This document shows, piece by piece, positions 39,801 through 54,800 of a stretch of DNA of 64,000 bases. The DNA is from Serilophus lunatus (lineage: Eukaryota > Chordata > Aves > Passeriformes > Eurylaimidae). Under the pieces are notes generated by a model. The model saw only the letters and a program-made list of their open reading frames with translations, was not told where the DNA came from and made no database searches. The position numbers and the translations under genes were made by a program. Positions within the stretch are counted from its first letter, which is position 1. Every line of letters begins with the position of its first letter. Location of the stretch: contig VXBA01006214.1 of NCBI GenBank assembly GCA_013399895.1, positions 226,142 to 290,141 of the forward strand. Reading direction: 5' to 3'.

Positions 39801-42800
39801 TTTAAGCAGAGCTCACCTTGGTTGTAAACCTCATCATTGGCAATGACCAAGTACCTAGGAATAACTAACAAACTGTCTTTGCAAAAATAAAGATTGAAGC
39901 ATTACAGTTCAAGGAAATAAACTTTCATTATGAATTTTTATCAGTATTTTACAAAGTCAGAAATTTCACAACCAAAATGCAAAGACGAAATAAATAACAG
40001 TATCCTGAGGTGTATATGTTACACTGCTTGTATGAGCAACCCCTCTGCCCCCACCAAAGGTGAGGGAAGGTATTGGACTTACGAGGCTGCTGCCTCAGTT
40101 GGACTGAGCAAGTTCAGAACATAAAAGACATTTAAATCCCTCTTTTGGGAAAAATATACCCCAAACACCAAAAAAAGGTACACAAACCAAGGAAAATACA
40201 ACTGAGAAAAGTGTATTTATCAAGTATGTGCTAAGCACAAATGCAGCTTGGGGATTTACCTAATTAGAACTAAACACGTCATGCATTTTAATTACTTTCC
40301 CCCAAAGCTGAAACTCTAGTGTGTTTTGCTGTTAAGCCTGAAAGAGACACTTTAATTTATCTAATTGCACAAGCAGTTTTACAATTTCTTTCAGGCTTCT
40401 GAGTGCATAAATTCATCCAAGGGCTCTCTATGCAAAGGAGTGGCTTCAATTTCACGGAGCTTTGCTGTGCGTGGAACAGGTGAAAAGCCACTCAAGGATT
40501 TGCAGGTAAAGATCAGAGAACAGACCAACACAGGCGACTCCGTGGCAGGTCTCTGCTACAGACTGGCTGATCAAGAGGAGCAAGTAGATGAAAGCCTTCT
40601 TTCAACAACTGGATTACAGGCTTTGGTACTTGTGAGGAACTTTAACCACCCCAGTATCTGGTGGAAAGGTAACAGGGCTGGGAGCAAGCAGTCCAGGAGA
40701 TTTCTCGAATGTAGCAGACAACTTCTTCACATAAGTGATCGGTAAGCCAGCTAGGGAAGATGTTCTGCTGGACCTGTCACTGATGAACAAGGAAGAACTC
40801 ATCAGGGAGCTGAAGGTTGATGATAATCTTGGCTGCAGTGTCCAGGAATTGGAGTTTAACATACTATTTGCCTTGTACACCACTCAGTAAGTAGAATTAC
40901 AATTCTACAGGACAGGGGACTGTGGCTTGCTCAATGTTCTACTTGGCAGGAACCCATGGGACATGGCCTGCAAAGGCAAAGGGGCCCAAGGACAGATGGT
41001 TGATCTTCAAGGACACTTTGTCAAAACACAAGGACAGTCCATTCCAGTGTACAGACAATTGAATAAGTATGGTAGAAGGCTGGCACAGAAGAACAGAAAA
41101 GTCTTGACAGAGCTCAAAAACACACACTAAGTGAAAGCAGAGTTGAGCTGCCTGGGGGGAACACAGAATGATGACCCAAGCATGCAGTGATGAAATTAGG
41201 AAAGCCAAAGCTCAGCCGGATCTAGCAAAGGGCAAAAAGAAAGGCTTCTACAAATACTCAGCAACGAAAGAAAGACGAGAGAAACTGCGAGGCTACAGCT
41301 CAGTGATGCAAAGGACTCAGAGACATGAAAAAGCCTGAGATATTCTACACCTTTTTTGTTTTGTTTTTTACTTTATAAGTTTGTCCAGTAATAGAGACCA
41401 GGAGAGTGATGCTTGGCTTACAGAAAAGCTGGACTGAGTTAGGGACCAGGTAAGTCAACAGGGCAAACACAAAACTGTAGAACCACATGGGCTGCATCCA
41501 AGGGTGCCAAGTGTTGGCCAATGCAACTGCAAGACCCCTCTCTATCATCTTGGAAAGATGATGACAGTCAGAGGAGACAGAAAAAGGCCAGCGTCGCAAT
41601 CATTTTAATGAAGGACAAGGAGGAGCATCCAGGGAGCTACTGGCTTATCAGCCTAATCTCAGTTCCCCGGAAGATTATGAAGCCTGTTTTCCTGGAAGCC
41701 ATGTCCAAGTACATGAGGAATAGGAAGGTGACTGAGAGCAGCCATCACCGTGGGCAGATTGCACCTCATCACTTTGACCATCTTAGGTGGTGAAATCACA
41801 GGCTTTGTGGAGGAATGCAGTACAGTGGATGTGGATGCCACAGGATCCTTCCAAACAAGTGAGTAAGAAACAGATTGGATATATGGACTGCAGCTTGGGT
41901 GAATAATACGCTGGACTGCCAAGTTCACAGGGTGGTGAAGAGCAGTACAAAATCCAGCTGTCATGTACTTAGTTACCAACTGTGTCCTTCGAGGACCAGT
42001 GACAAAGCCTATAGTATTCATTATATTAATGACCTGAGTGATGGGATGGAATGCACTCCCACCAAGTTCACAGACAACAGCCAAGTAGAGAGTGAAACTG
42101 CTGACAGGCCAGAGGGTAGAGCAGTGAGTCAGAACAGGCTATCAGAGACTGGAGAAAAGAACCAACAGAAACAATAAACTACTGTTCAAGAAAGACAAAT
42201 CCCTGCACTTGGGACACTACAAACCTACACAGCATTACAGCATAGGCACCAACTAATTGGAAAGCAACTTTGCAGGAACAGACCTGGAAGTCCTGGTGGA
42301 CACAAAACGGAATACAAGTCAGCAGAGTGCCCCTGCAGTCATGAATGCCATCCATATATTGGGCCATATTAGCAGCATATATTGAGCCATGTAAGCAAGA
42401 GCATAGCCAGCAGATCAGTGAAAGAGATTAATCCTGTCTATTTGGCACTTGTGAGGCAGGATCTGGAGTGCTGTGTTCAGTTTTGTGCTTCCCCATAAAA
42501 GAAAGACATGAGCATACTGGAGTGAGTGCAGTGGAGAGCAACCAAGATGGTCAGAGGCTGCAGCAGGTGATGTACATGGAGAGGCTGCAAGAGCTGGGTG
42601 TGTTCAGCCTCACAAACAGAAGGCTCTCAGGAGATCTGACTGTTGTCTTCACCTGCCTAATGGAAAGGTACAAAGAAGAGAGGGACAGACTCTTCTCAGA
42701 GGCATGCACTAAAGAGCAAACAACAACTATGAGTTGCAATAAATTAAATCTTTTTCCAGCATGAGCCCTGGAACAGGTTGCCCTGAGAGGCTGTGAAATC

Positions 42801-45800
42801 TTCCACCTTGGGAGTATTTGAAGCTTGTATGGACATAGCCCTACTCTACCTGATCTTGCTTTGAACATTAAGTCAAACTAGAAGATATCCAGAGGTTCCT
42901 TACAATCTCATCTGTTCTGTGACTCTAAACGTCCTTGCGCAGAACAGAGGAGAAAAAGAAAACGACACTGGAATTTTCATCACCCTTGATGTTCCAGTAG
43001 GATGAAACACTCACAGGGGTTTTGCTTCCATCTATCTGGGCATGCAGACTAAACCAATGCTAAGGAGTAAAAACAGATAGGCCCTCCAAGTCTGAAGGAG
43101 TTTCTGGATGAGAACTGTGGGGAACACAATGGAAAACAGATAATTAAATAGAAAAGTGCAAATATTTGAAAACACTTCCTCTCCTAGTAGAGACTTTAAC
43201 CATAACAAATAACAGTTCTTGGCAGTGATTTTTTCCCCTCATATATTTGAATCCTAATCACTAAAGAATAATATTTCCCAAATCAAAAGAAATAATCTCA
43301 TATAATCCTTTTAAATTCTGTTAAACTAACAGTTTATGCCAAATGAGAAAATTGAACATCCTCGGAGGGTTTTTTGTTCAAAAGCTCTTTTCAGAGTTCA
43401 GGCTAATGATAAAGTTAAGATTTAGAGGAGCTAAAAATAAACAATAGCAAAAGCCTAGGAAGAATAATTTGGAATGTTTCTATGAAGCAATAAATTCCAA
43501 GAGTAAAAGCAAAAAGATCAGACATGCTTTTTTCCCCCTCGCTTCATCTGTTCTCTACTGCTCCTGTCATACAAAGCACAGGAGAGGGTGGCCTGACAAG
43601 ATATTTGGAGATTATCCAAGTGAAAAAGTATTGGTTGTACACCACATTTCTCCAGAATCTGTCAATACAGAGGCACTCAGGAGGAAAAGTAGAACACCAA
43701 GTTGCTGAGGGGAAATGCTTTGTTTCAGCTTTTAATTTCTTCAAGCACCAATCACAGACCAAAGGACATACTACTGTGACAGACACTGTATATCCAGTTT
43801 TGCCCCACTACTATAAACATTCCATATTATGTCTACATATAAACATTATGCCAAAAATTATTATCACACATGCTGGGTTTTTTTGCCAGTATCTACATGA
43901 GGTATCTTCAGTTGGCACACAAAGCCTCACGCATACTATGACTGCCCTATAATTAGGTCCCTTCGAGTTACTGATGTACACCAGCGTCCAAAAGCTACAG
44001 TCTCCTCTCACAGAGGGCAACAGGAGTTCTGCAATAATCTGTAATGGTCAAGCAAGCTGTGTTCAAAACTGACACAAACTATTCTGAGCACTCACGAAGA
44101 GAGGATGCAGAGCAAGTCCCACGAAGAAACATCTGCAAGCCATCCTCGCTGTCACTAGTACTGGCGATACTGTTTCTCATCTGCATCACAGAGAGCTGAG
44201 AGCAAAGACTAGGCTGTCGATCAATCTTTTTTGAAGCCTAAAAAAGAAAATTATTATTATTTTAAAAAAGATATCAGGTAAATTAAAATAAAAATGGAAA
44301 TTAACTTTTTCCCTTGTAGTAGATGCTCTGGTCATAGCTACAATTATGCAAGTAAGCTGTTAGATCAGAAGATGCTATGACATATAAACCACTTTAAATG
44401 AAAGTAGAAAATGCCAGTAATACATTGGAACTGGAAGATTGATACATATGAAACATCGTATTAGTTATGCAGTTTCAATTTGGTTTTGCATGGGAACTTC
44501 CATGTATTTTCTTACAGAAAGCTTGGGTCTTATTATCTGGTAATTCATTATATAAGAATGATGCTCTGCAATTAAATATAGCCTTTTAGATGAGTCTGCT
44601 CCTCCTTGCTAAACAAAACAGCATGCTACATGTATAGAGAGAGTTTAGCAATTTATGCCTTAACAGAAACACGTTCACTTTCCTGGCTTTTCATTTCATC
44701 ACATTAGAAAATGGTGAATGTCTTTTCTTCCCAGTAAGTGATCATTTGGCTCTTGAATTTATTGCAGACTAAATGCATCACATGAACATTACTCTCTGCC
44801 TATGGAATGGTCTGAGAAACTTCCATTTTGCTTTGAGTAGTCTTCCTGAGAAGTCTTCGTACTATAACATTTATATGAACCCATACATTGTACCTCATTA
44901 AGTACTGCTGCAAGTCAGAATGCATGTGAAAGGCAGCAATCAATGACAAGAGTATAATGGATAACTCCATTTTACTGAATTTTAAAGATCAAGAACTAGC
45001 ATCCCATTTCCTGCAGACAGGAATGACTATTTTCCCCAACAGCAGTGAAAGTCTCGTCAGGTAAGAGAAAATCATGAGGTTCCTTAAAAAAATAAATGGA
45101 TACTCCTCTGTTTTCCAACATAAAATGAATTGATATTTTTATTTTTCCTACTACCATCTTGATTATGAATAATCAATAATCAGTTTATTTTCATGGTCCC
45201 CTATGTGCAAAGTCAACCACAACTTTTTCTGATGAGATTGACATCAGTTAAAAAGCATTAAATGCAACAATAATATTTATATTTGACAATGAAGCCGGTG
45301 AAAGATGACATTTACATAGGGTGCTGACAATGTCAAATTCTTCATTTTCCCAGTTCTCATCCTAGGTTACGTAGGAAGAGCTTGTGCAACATGATTTTTA
45401 TTTCAGGAAGAATAAGAAGGTGCTAGAAATTTCCCAAACAATCAATTTTTGTCCCATACATTTTCAAAACTTACTACAGTAAGTAGCAACCAGCTACAAT
45501 AATCTTATATTTATGTGACTATTGTAACTAAAAAGAAAGACTTAGTAAAAACTGAAGCTAAAGCGTACAGATGTTAAGTCAAACGAGGGGTAGAGTCTGG
45601 TGGATTTTTCAATACTTAGAAGGTGTAATACGGATGTTTTACCTAAAATCAGCCAATTACATTACATTGAGTACTTCATTATACTTCCACTTGAAGAAAC
45701 ATATTAGTGCTGAAGCTCTACAGTGCTAGAAGTGCGTGAGTGTGTTGCAGATGACTTTGCACACCAGGCACAACATCCTAATTCTGTCAGATGTGTAAAA

Positions 45801-48800
45801 AAAAAGAAAATGAGGGAAGGAAAGAGGAATAAAATGAGGACAATAAAATACAGAAAAGAAAAAAGAGGAAAAGGAAAATGGGGTGGTGAAGAAGGGAGAG
45901 AAGAAGAAGAAGGGAGAGAAGAAGACGAAGGGAGAGAAGAAGACGAAGGGAGAGAAGAAGACGAAGGGAGAGAAGAAGACGAAGGGAGNAGGGAGAGAAG
46001 AAGAAGAAGGGAGAGAAGAAGAAGAAGGGAGAGAAGAAGAAGAAGGGAGAGAAGAAGAAGAAGGGAAATGAAAAAAGGCAAGGGGAGAAGTAGGGACAAC
46101 AGTGGTCTGAATGCAATTTTTAGCATGCACAGGAGGCACATTGCTACATGTTTCTTCAACATGCTGTATTCCAAAAATTACTTTCCAGAAATTAATTTCA
46201 TATCTTATGACTTTTATTGACCTGTGGAAACCGAACTCACAACGCAGGCCTCGTTATGAGAAAGGTGTGTTTATCCTGCGCAGGGAGCAAGGTTACAGAT
46301 TAATTCCAAATCCCCCGCTCCCCGATCACATGCCTGTCCCGGGTTTATATCCCCCTCCTGAGTGACAGGTGTCACACAGCTCGGATTGGCCCCTCTTGCT
46401 CCGAGCCCACCCTCTTCTCCGCCCCGTCCCTTTGAAGGCTGGGCTTTCACTGCCATCATCCCCCAAAGAGAAACACGTCCTCCTCTTCTAGGAGACCTTG
46501 AGATCTTGTTCCAGGCTGTTGTGATGTCTGGTTTTCGCCGTCTCTGTCCCCCTTATCTGATGTTCGTGTCTAATGTTTACAGAACCTGCTCTATCCCAGC
46601 CCTGTGTCCCAGCAGGGGATTTTTGCTCTAAATTAGTGTGAGTTAAATCAATACAATAAAAAATTCTATTATAAAATTATAAGGCTTCTTATAAATGATG
46701 GTGAAAGTTCTTCAAATAAATTATGTATGAGAACCTCACAACAAGTACATGAATAATGAGCAAACAACAACAAAAACCCCCAATCGACCCAAACTGAAAA
46801 ATCACCAGCAGACACATTACTGTCCAAATCTTAAAGTCACACAAAGAACTAAGGAGACAAAATGAAATTGAAACAAGATAATTAATATATCTATGATTAC
46901 AGCCAGACCACTTACCAGGACATATAAAACAGACTCCCTCTACAGGCAAAAAATGAGTTATATTCAGAATGTTTAGTGTTCTATATGTATTTATATTTTA
47001 TTTATTTATTCTCATTTACTCATCTTTTGTGTACATTACGGTGCTAACTTTAACCAATATCGTTTGTGAAAAAAAAACATTGCACTGATTCACACCTTGG
47101 TATTAAAAGGCCAAGTGTGCATTCAGCAGCTGAGAGCAGCAGGTTAAAAAAAGATGCTTTAACAGCATTTAAAATTGAAGTAAAACCACATTTGTGTGTG
47201 TGAGGAAAGATTCCAAGCAAAAACTTAAATTGCTTACCTTGTCATTTAAAGTTGGGTCATTCAATGAATAGAGTTTATTTGTAATATCTTTGCCAATAAG
47301 ATACTTAAAGATCTCATAAAGAAATGGCTCAGACTCCAGAAAATATGTCAGCCTTTCCCTGGACCAGCACAAGAACTTGCAGTTATCGTCTGCAATAATC
47401 GTGACCTGAAAAAAATACATGCTTAGAATTAGCAAATTTAAAAATGTTTCAAGATTAGCACATTTAAACATGATTTAAAATAAGTGCTACCATTTTATTT
47501 GTGCCTTCAGTTAAAATAACTCTTAAAGCCCTAAAACACTTGGGCACACCTTACAACACGGCGTTTACAAATGTAAAAGATCTCAGATATTTATTGCCAT
47601 CATATTTTTAATTGATATGTGTAGCCAGCTTGTTTTCAGATAAATGGTTGATAAATTGAGTTCCCAAACTGTAAAAGTATTTATGTTAGAGGTGATTAAT
47701 ATATAAAGTTAGACCTATGTTGATAACACTATTTGCATCCTTACAGTATGTTGCTTAGGTTTATTTTACGACACTGTCACCAAACAGGAACAATTTGTAT
47801 AATCTAAAGGTCTCCATCAAAGAGGTTTTAGTGATTTAAAAAAAAATTTCTATCATTATCAGCTTGCTGATCCCACAAGTACCACTTTCTAGCAGTTGAG
47901 CTAAGGCTCTGTTTGCTCAGTTATTCATATTTAGTTATGGGTAGTTACAGAGGACGTTGCACTCTCTCATAGGAGGCTGGACCTGCCAGGTTTGTCTCCC
48001 TGTGCCAGTAGAGGGCAATAGCACACGGAAACCCACTCTGCTTGGGGATATCCAATGACATGTTTTTGCAGGGGGGAGGTCAGGCATCTACAAAGAAATC
48101 GTATGCTCTCTGCTACTACAGGACAACATGACCCCCTGAAAAACAAACAAACAAACAAAAAACAAACCCCAGCCTGTAAAGTCCAAGAAATAATGGCAAA
48201 CTGTCACAGATCCATGGATTTTTAAATTCATGGTCCGTAATACAAGCCCACAGGCTGAGGAAGAGTTCTCCAGCATTGCCAGCAGATGGGGTCGTTAAGA
48301 TTGAGTCTGTGTACTATTGAAACAGCAACACTGACAGTATTCATATAGTAGTAACAAGCAGGACTCAGAAGTAAAGGATGCACACTGCATCAGATTGCAA
48401 TAACTTTTAAGGAAGGCAGAAGCTGAGGCATGAACCTTTCACTTGAGAGGGACCGATTTGTATTTGGTCACTTTCAGGGAAATTGGGCTGTGCCAAGAGG
48501 ACAGCTGTGCTGCAAAATGAATGAATTCTCTCTCCCTGGTATTAAGCCAAATATTTACTGAAACATATGACATCAATCACTGATTTTAGAGTCTACATTG
48601 CTCTCCCTCCCTCCCCTTCTGCCAGGATGTCAGTGCGGATGTACCGTCGGCCACAGTCTGGTCATTATTACACATACCTAGTTAAAGAACATCAAATAAA
48701 AGGTAGCAAAATAGCCATTCCTATGGAAAAAAATAGCTTCTCTAACAGTATTTGCCGCCTCCTTCCTAAGCTATAATAAAATATATCCTTTAATGTAGTA

Positions 48801-51800
48801 GCATAATTATACTGCTAGAGACATATACCTTCATTTTTCCCCATATGAATATTTTTATTCAAAATAATAACATAACATTTAGCTTATGTAGCTTTATCAA
48901 CTTGCAAAATGACAGAAGCATTAATACACTTTGATAAATATCAATTTCCAGTTATTAGTGCCTGACCTTTTAGTCTTTCAATATTACAATAATTTTTCCT
49001 TTTCCATAATTAATTTTTCTTTTCTGTTTTTGAACCAATAATGCGACCTGTTCATACTATCTCTTTTTCCAGCAAGGTCACCTCACAAATTATTTGTCCT
49101 GAACAATCTCTTAACACAAAATAAACTTGGGAACAGTAAAAGAGCAGTATAGCATAAGCCAGACTCCTCAGTGAACACCATCATAATACTGTTTTGCAAT
49201 GTTTAATTTTACAAGTTGTTCTTGATATGGTCCATCTTCAAACACCAGTACTAGAAAGTTAGCAAAATTGTGTAAGTCAAACAGTTCAATGTTGATAAAA
49301 TTTATACTCTGTTTTTTTTAATGATCTCATCACATGCAGTGACATTTAAAAAAAAAAGTGTACCTGAAATTTCTCACCCCTGTTCATCTGTGTTGATCGA
49401 AATTCAGGAGAATCTATAAAGGCACAGGGGTAAATATTATGCAGAAAATGCCCTCGATAAGACACCTTCATTCTGGAAACAAGAATGTATGAAAGAACAT
49501 TTTAAAATCATGGAGTTGATTAATTTAATCTAAATTTGGATACGATTATTAGCAATGGTACACCAGTATGTAAGAGGAAAAAAATATAAATCTGGAATAT
49601 CACCCCTAGAGCAACTCCATTTTCTGCCTAAACTGCCACTGATTCCAAGCAGAACAGGCTGACAGCTGATTAGGGAATTGACAAACATGGCATAAATCCT
49701 CAAAACTTTGTTATGCAATATGGAAAAGGTGTTTTGCAGGATTATGCCACACAGCCAGAATGGAATTAGGCTTTGCAGTAATGACTAAGAAAAACGAAGC
49801 CTGACATAGCTATTGCTGTCAAGAGAAATTGATGAAAATACTGGCCAGAATTTAATACGAATTTCAAGATTGCAGCTTGGCCATGAGCATATTTACCCTT
49901 TCTCACTTGTTCTGGGCAGTGCACCTGGCCTTCTCTACTTGCATGTACATGTGTAATGAATTAATTCTAATAGGCCTGTTGTTTCAAAGTCTACTGAAGC
50001 AATACTTTTCTTTCCCTCTGCAAAATATTTTGATCTTAAAAACTGAGAATGCACTGAGAAAATAATGTAGGTATCTAAAAAACAAATCTCATTGTTTGCT
50101 TTGTTCTGGAAGGTATTGTCTTTGGTATTATACAAATGTAATTCCCACTAAAATCCATGCAGTTGCACATAAAAGTGGATGCATAATGTGCTCCCAGTAA
50201 GAGACATCAATGTCATCTGATAACAGTGTCACAAAATATTCTACAGACTCATTCAATAGGAACTCTTTGGTATAGGCTGTAACACACTACAAATGATAAC
50301 ATTTAAAAATTAATAAAAACCTCAACAACTTTTTAATCTATTCAACCACCACACAAAGCATGAGACTGTCCTCCAAGCTTTTATAGAACCTACTTCCCCT
50401 TCAGCAGGATGCTTAGCCTATCATCAACCGATGTTTTATCTTCTGCTGCATAGGCTTGACCTGTCTTTAAAGTCTGAATGTTGCAGAACTGTCCAGTTAG
50501 TCTTTGGAAGAGCTCCGGAGGCACATGGAGAGGTTCAAACATTCTCTTGTAGAGGCTGCTAAGCTCTTTCTCTATCTTGATCTAGAATGGATTAACAAGA
50601 GACACCAATAAACACAGATTCATTAGTTAAAAAAAGATAAGTTTGTACAAATGCTTTAGTTGTTACGCTTGAGGAACATCTTTTGCTTCACAATGCTTCA
50701 GGAAGGAAAGATGTGGTAAACATGTGACATTTATCTGCAAACACTGCCTATGACAGGGTGACCAAAACTTTATCTAAAAGTAGCTGGCACACTGATACTT
50801 TAGAATGCTGTTCCATCCAAGTGACACATTAAATCAGACACAAAGAGTCTTCTGAGACTTCTGTTGATGTAACAGTGAATAGGACTTGGGCAAGAACTAG
50901 ACAGATAAAAAAAAATGAGGTTGCCTTTCACACCACATACACACTTCACTCTGGCTATCTCTCAGGCTCTCCTGGGAGCAGCTTTCATCCCTGAGCTTCT
51001 TGGCTTACTTGTAGTAGAAAAGCAAAAACAAACTCATGATATTGAAACCACATGTGATGAGGAAGTTAAAAAAAAAAAAAACAACCAAAAAAACCACCAC
51101 ACAACAAAACATTGCCAGCTCAACATCATGGATCTAGGAGCCCACCCAAACTCAGGCAGCCACAATGAGGGAAAGGATGTTGGCTGAAATCCCAAGCCTG
51201 GAAGTCTTTACTGAATGAAGGTAGCAGGGAATAGGACAGTATCCTGTCCTTCCTGAAAGCATAGGCAGTCTGAAAAAAGCCTGCATATTTGCTGTGAGGA
51301 AGACAAATTAGAACAATAAGCATCAGATAATGAAAAAATAAAATATACATAGAGCAGAGAATAAAAAAAAAAACAACTAAAAAAAGGCAGTAAAGAAGAG
51401 AAGGAGGCAATTTCTGGCTCATGTTAAACTTTTCCTCCAGGACCTACAGGCCCTTTTTTACAAAGCTGCTTTGCAGCTGGTCAGTCCGTGGTATGTGCTG
51501 ATGCATGGGGTTATTCCTCCCCAAGTGCAGGACTTTGCACTTTTTGTTGAAATCCATGAGGTTCCTGTTGGCCCATTTTTCCAGTCTGCTGAGATCCCTC
51601 CAGAAGGTTTCCCAAACTTCCAGCCTATCAGCCACTCCTCCCGGTTTTGTGTCATCAGGGTATACATCTGCTCCACCATCCAAATTGTTAATGAAAATGT
51701 CAAGACAGGGATGGGACTAGCACTGGCCTCGAGGTTACACTGCTAGTGCACACACCGCACGCTAATATATACAGCACATGCCTCCAACTAGACTTCTTAC

Positions 51801-54800
51801 CCTTGATTACCACATTCAACCCAGCCATTCAGCCAGTTTTCAATGCATCTCATTATGTCCTTATCCAGCCCACACTACAACAGATTGTCTATCAGGATTT
51901 TGCAGGAGACAGTGTTGAAAACTGCTGAAATTAAGGTAGACAATATTCATTTCTCTCATTGATCTCATCAGTCATTTCATCATAGAATGTTATCATAGAA
52001 TGGCTTGAGCTGGAAAAGACCCTGAAGAGCACCTAGTTCCAACCCCCATGATGTGGGTAGGGACACTTTTCACTAGACCAGGTAGCTCAGAGCTCCATCC
52101 CATCTGGCCTTGAACACTTCCAGAGATGGAGCATCTACCGCTTCTCTGGGCAGCCTGTTTCAGCGTCTCACCCCTCTCACAGTAAAGAATTTCTTACTCA
52201 TATCTAATTTAAGACCACTTTCTTTCAGTTTGAAGCCACTCCCCCTTGCACTGTCACAACATGCCCTTCTAAATATTCTCTCTCTCCATCTTGCTTGTAG
52301 GCTCCCTTCAGACACTGGAAGGCCACAATTAGATCGTCCCAAAGCCTTATCTTTTCCAGGCTGAGCAGTCCCAATTCTCCCAGCCTTTCCTCATAGAAAA
52401 GGTATTCCATCTCTCTCATAAAAATGTAGCAACCATCATCTCTCCTGGAGGCCACACAGCTGGATGCAGTACTCCAGGTTCAGTCCAGGAGAGCAGAGCA
52501 GAGGGGCAGAATCACCTCCCGTGACCTGATAGCCATGCTGCTTTGATGCAGCCCAAGATACAGTTGGCTTTCCAGGCTGGGTCATGTCCAGCCTCTTATC
52601 TGCAGCACCCCCATATTCTTCTTGTCAGGGCTGCTCTCAATCTGTTTACCCTCCAGCCTGTTTTGGGATACTACCTCAACCCAGGTGCAGCACCCTGCAC
52701 TTAGTCTTCTTAAGCCTCATGAGATCCATATAGGTCCACTTCTCAAGCTTGTCCAAATCCCTCTGGATGGCATCCATTCTTCAGGTGTGTCAAACAACTC
52801 AATTCATATGCAAACTTGTTGAGAGTGCACTCAACCCCTTTGTCTAGGTAATCCATAAAGATAGTAAAGAGCACTGGTCCCAATCAGAGCTCTGAACAAT
52901 TGACCCCTGACCTCAGGATGCAGCCATCTGACCAATTTCTTATCCATTTATTGTCTGGTTGATTAAGCATGACTTCCCCTTGGTGACTCCATGGCGACCA
53001 CTGCTGATGACCACCTCCTGCTTCATGTACATAGAAATGGTTGCTAGGAGTATCTATTCCTTCTTCTCAGAGAACAAGGTGAGGCTGACGAGCCTGCAGG
53101 TTCCCTGGCTTGTCCTTCTTGCCCCTTTTTGAGGAAAGGAGTGGAATTTGCTTTCCTTCACTCCTCATGCACTTCTCAGTCTTGGAATAATTGTGGTGAC
53201 CATCAAGACAAGCCTTGCAGTGACACCAGCTCTCGTGGTGGTGTCCATGGATTTGCTACATCCAGGAGTAAAGTTACACTGGTTTCCCCACTGAATCAAT
53301 TACTAGTTAAATCTTCTACCAGCAACTACCTACATATGAAATCCAGGTTACGAATTCCCTGTGCATTCCTTATGCTACGGTCTTTAATACCTCAGAGGAC
53401 ATCTACACAGACAAAACAAATACTCAAATCACCAAGAGAAACTGTGTTGTGTTGGGGATTATCCTGAATGATTTGATTTCAAAGTATGCTCCATATACAT
53501 ATGAGGCTGGATAACTATTTCTTTTGCCAACATGCTCTCCAGAAATTCTTGCATTGTTAACAACTGTACCAATTGAATTTGTACCTCTCTCTGTGCATAA
53601 CCAGTCCGACTCAAAGAAGTACATGCCTTCATTTAAAAAAGGCATTTGAGTAGCTTCTAAGACTCACAAATTCAAAACCATGCATACAGACATCAGGGCA
53701 AATTTTGGCCCTAGAGTGTCAACACAATCTCTTAACTAGTAAGTTATGCATGTTTCATGATCTTCCTGTAATGTATAATACTTAGAAGAGAAAGCAGATG
53801 TAACCACTTTCTTAAAGACTGATCAGGCTGGGAACTGTAGCTGTACTTTAGAGGGACTCCCTTATAACAGACTATTCACCCTCTGCAAGCACAGCTGGCT
53901 GCTCCTCCAGTCATGCTTGTGGGTCAGATTCCAAATGAGCCATATGGGTAGGTGTAATGTTTTGTTCAGCAGGGGTTGAAATATTCTGGGATGCTGCCAG
54001 AGCTCCAAGTCAGACACTGATTAGACTCAGATTTGTAAAGCTCCAAGGAATCAAAACTACAGAAATAGCCTTCTGGCCAGAAAAGAAACCCATAGTGATT
54101 TTGCATGCTCCATATAATAAAATAAATATCTAACAATGAACATATCAATCATTCAGTTTGTAATGTGACTAACTACCATTCCTTTCTCTCCTTAAAAACA
54201 TTATTTGTGAGGTCGACCAAAACTGATTGAGATGAGCAATGCAATAGGGGCAGAGAGAAAATCTCATTGAAAAATGAGTTCCTAAGAATTTTAGTTTCCT
54301 CCCCTGCCACCATTCCTTATCTTAAAAACAGCCTCCAAATTCATAATAAACATCCAAGACAGCTAAGAAGACTTGTCTTTAGCAGGCATCACTTCAAGCC
54401 TGTTGATCATAGTCTGTAACAGAGATTCACGTGGTTTTGTTAAATTATTACTGAAAGCATTATGCATTGTACTATTTAAAATAGTATATTTTTCATGCAG
54501 TGTAATTTCTTAATGGAAAGAAGATTATTGAAATTAACTCTTAATGTACAAGGAAACAGCACTACACTGCTAGTCTATCAGAAGTAATTCTTGGCTAAGA
54601 TTTCAAGTTGTACATGTCACATAGCCCTGTTAACAGAAACCTTTGGGGGAATCTGTGCTCCATACTGGAGGAACCGCCCTTGTAAGTAAAGCCTTTGTTA
54701 AAATGTGTATTCAAGTAAACAAACTCAATTTATCGACTTGTTGTACACAGATGCAATTTAACCTTCAGCCTCTTTTTACATGCTGTGGTTGCAGGATAAA

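Noticed and set aside
45704..46220. Long overlapping open frames on both strands (up to 165 codons)
   Set aside because: They are produced by the 18-bp purine repeat, consist only of Glu/Arg/Lys or Ser/Pro/Leu runs, and pass through an N.
52225..52455. Minus-strand frame that looks protein-like
   Set aside because: It matches the end of CR1 ORF2, so it is transposon debris and not a host gene.
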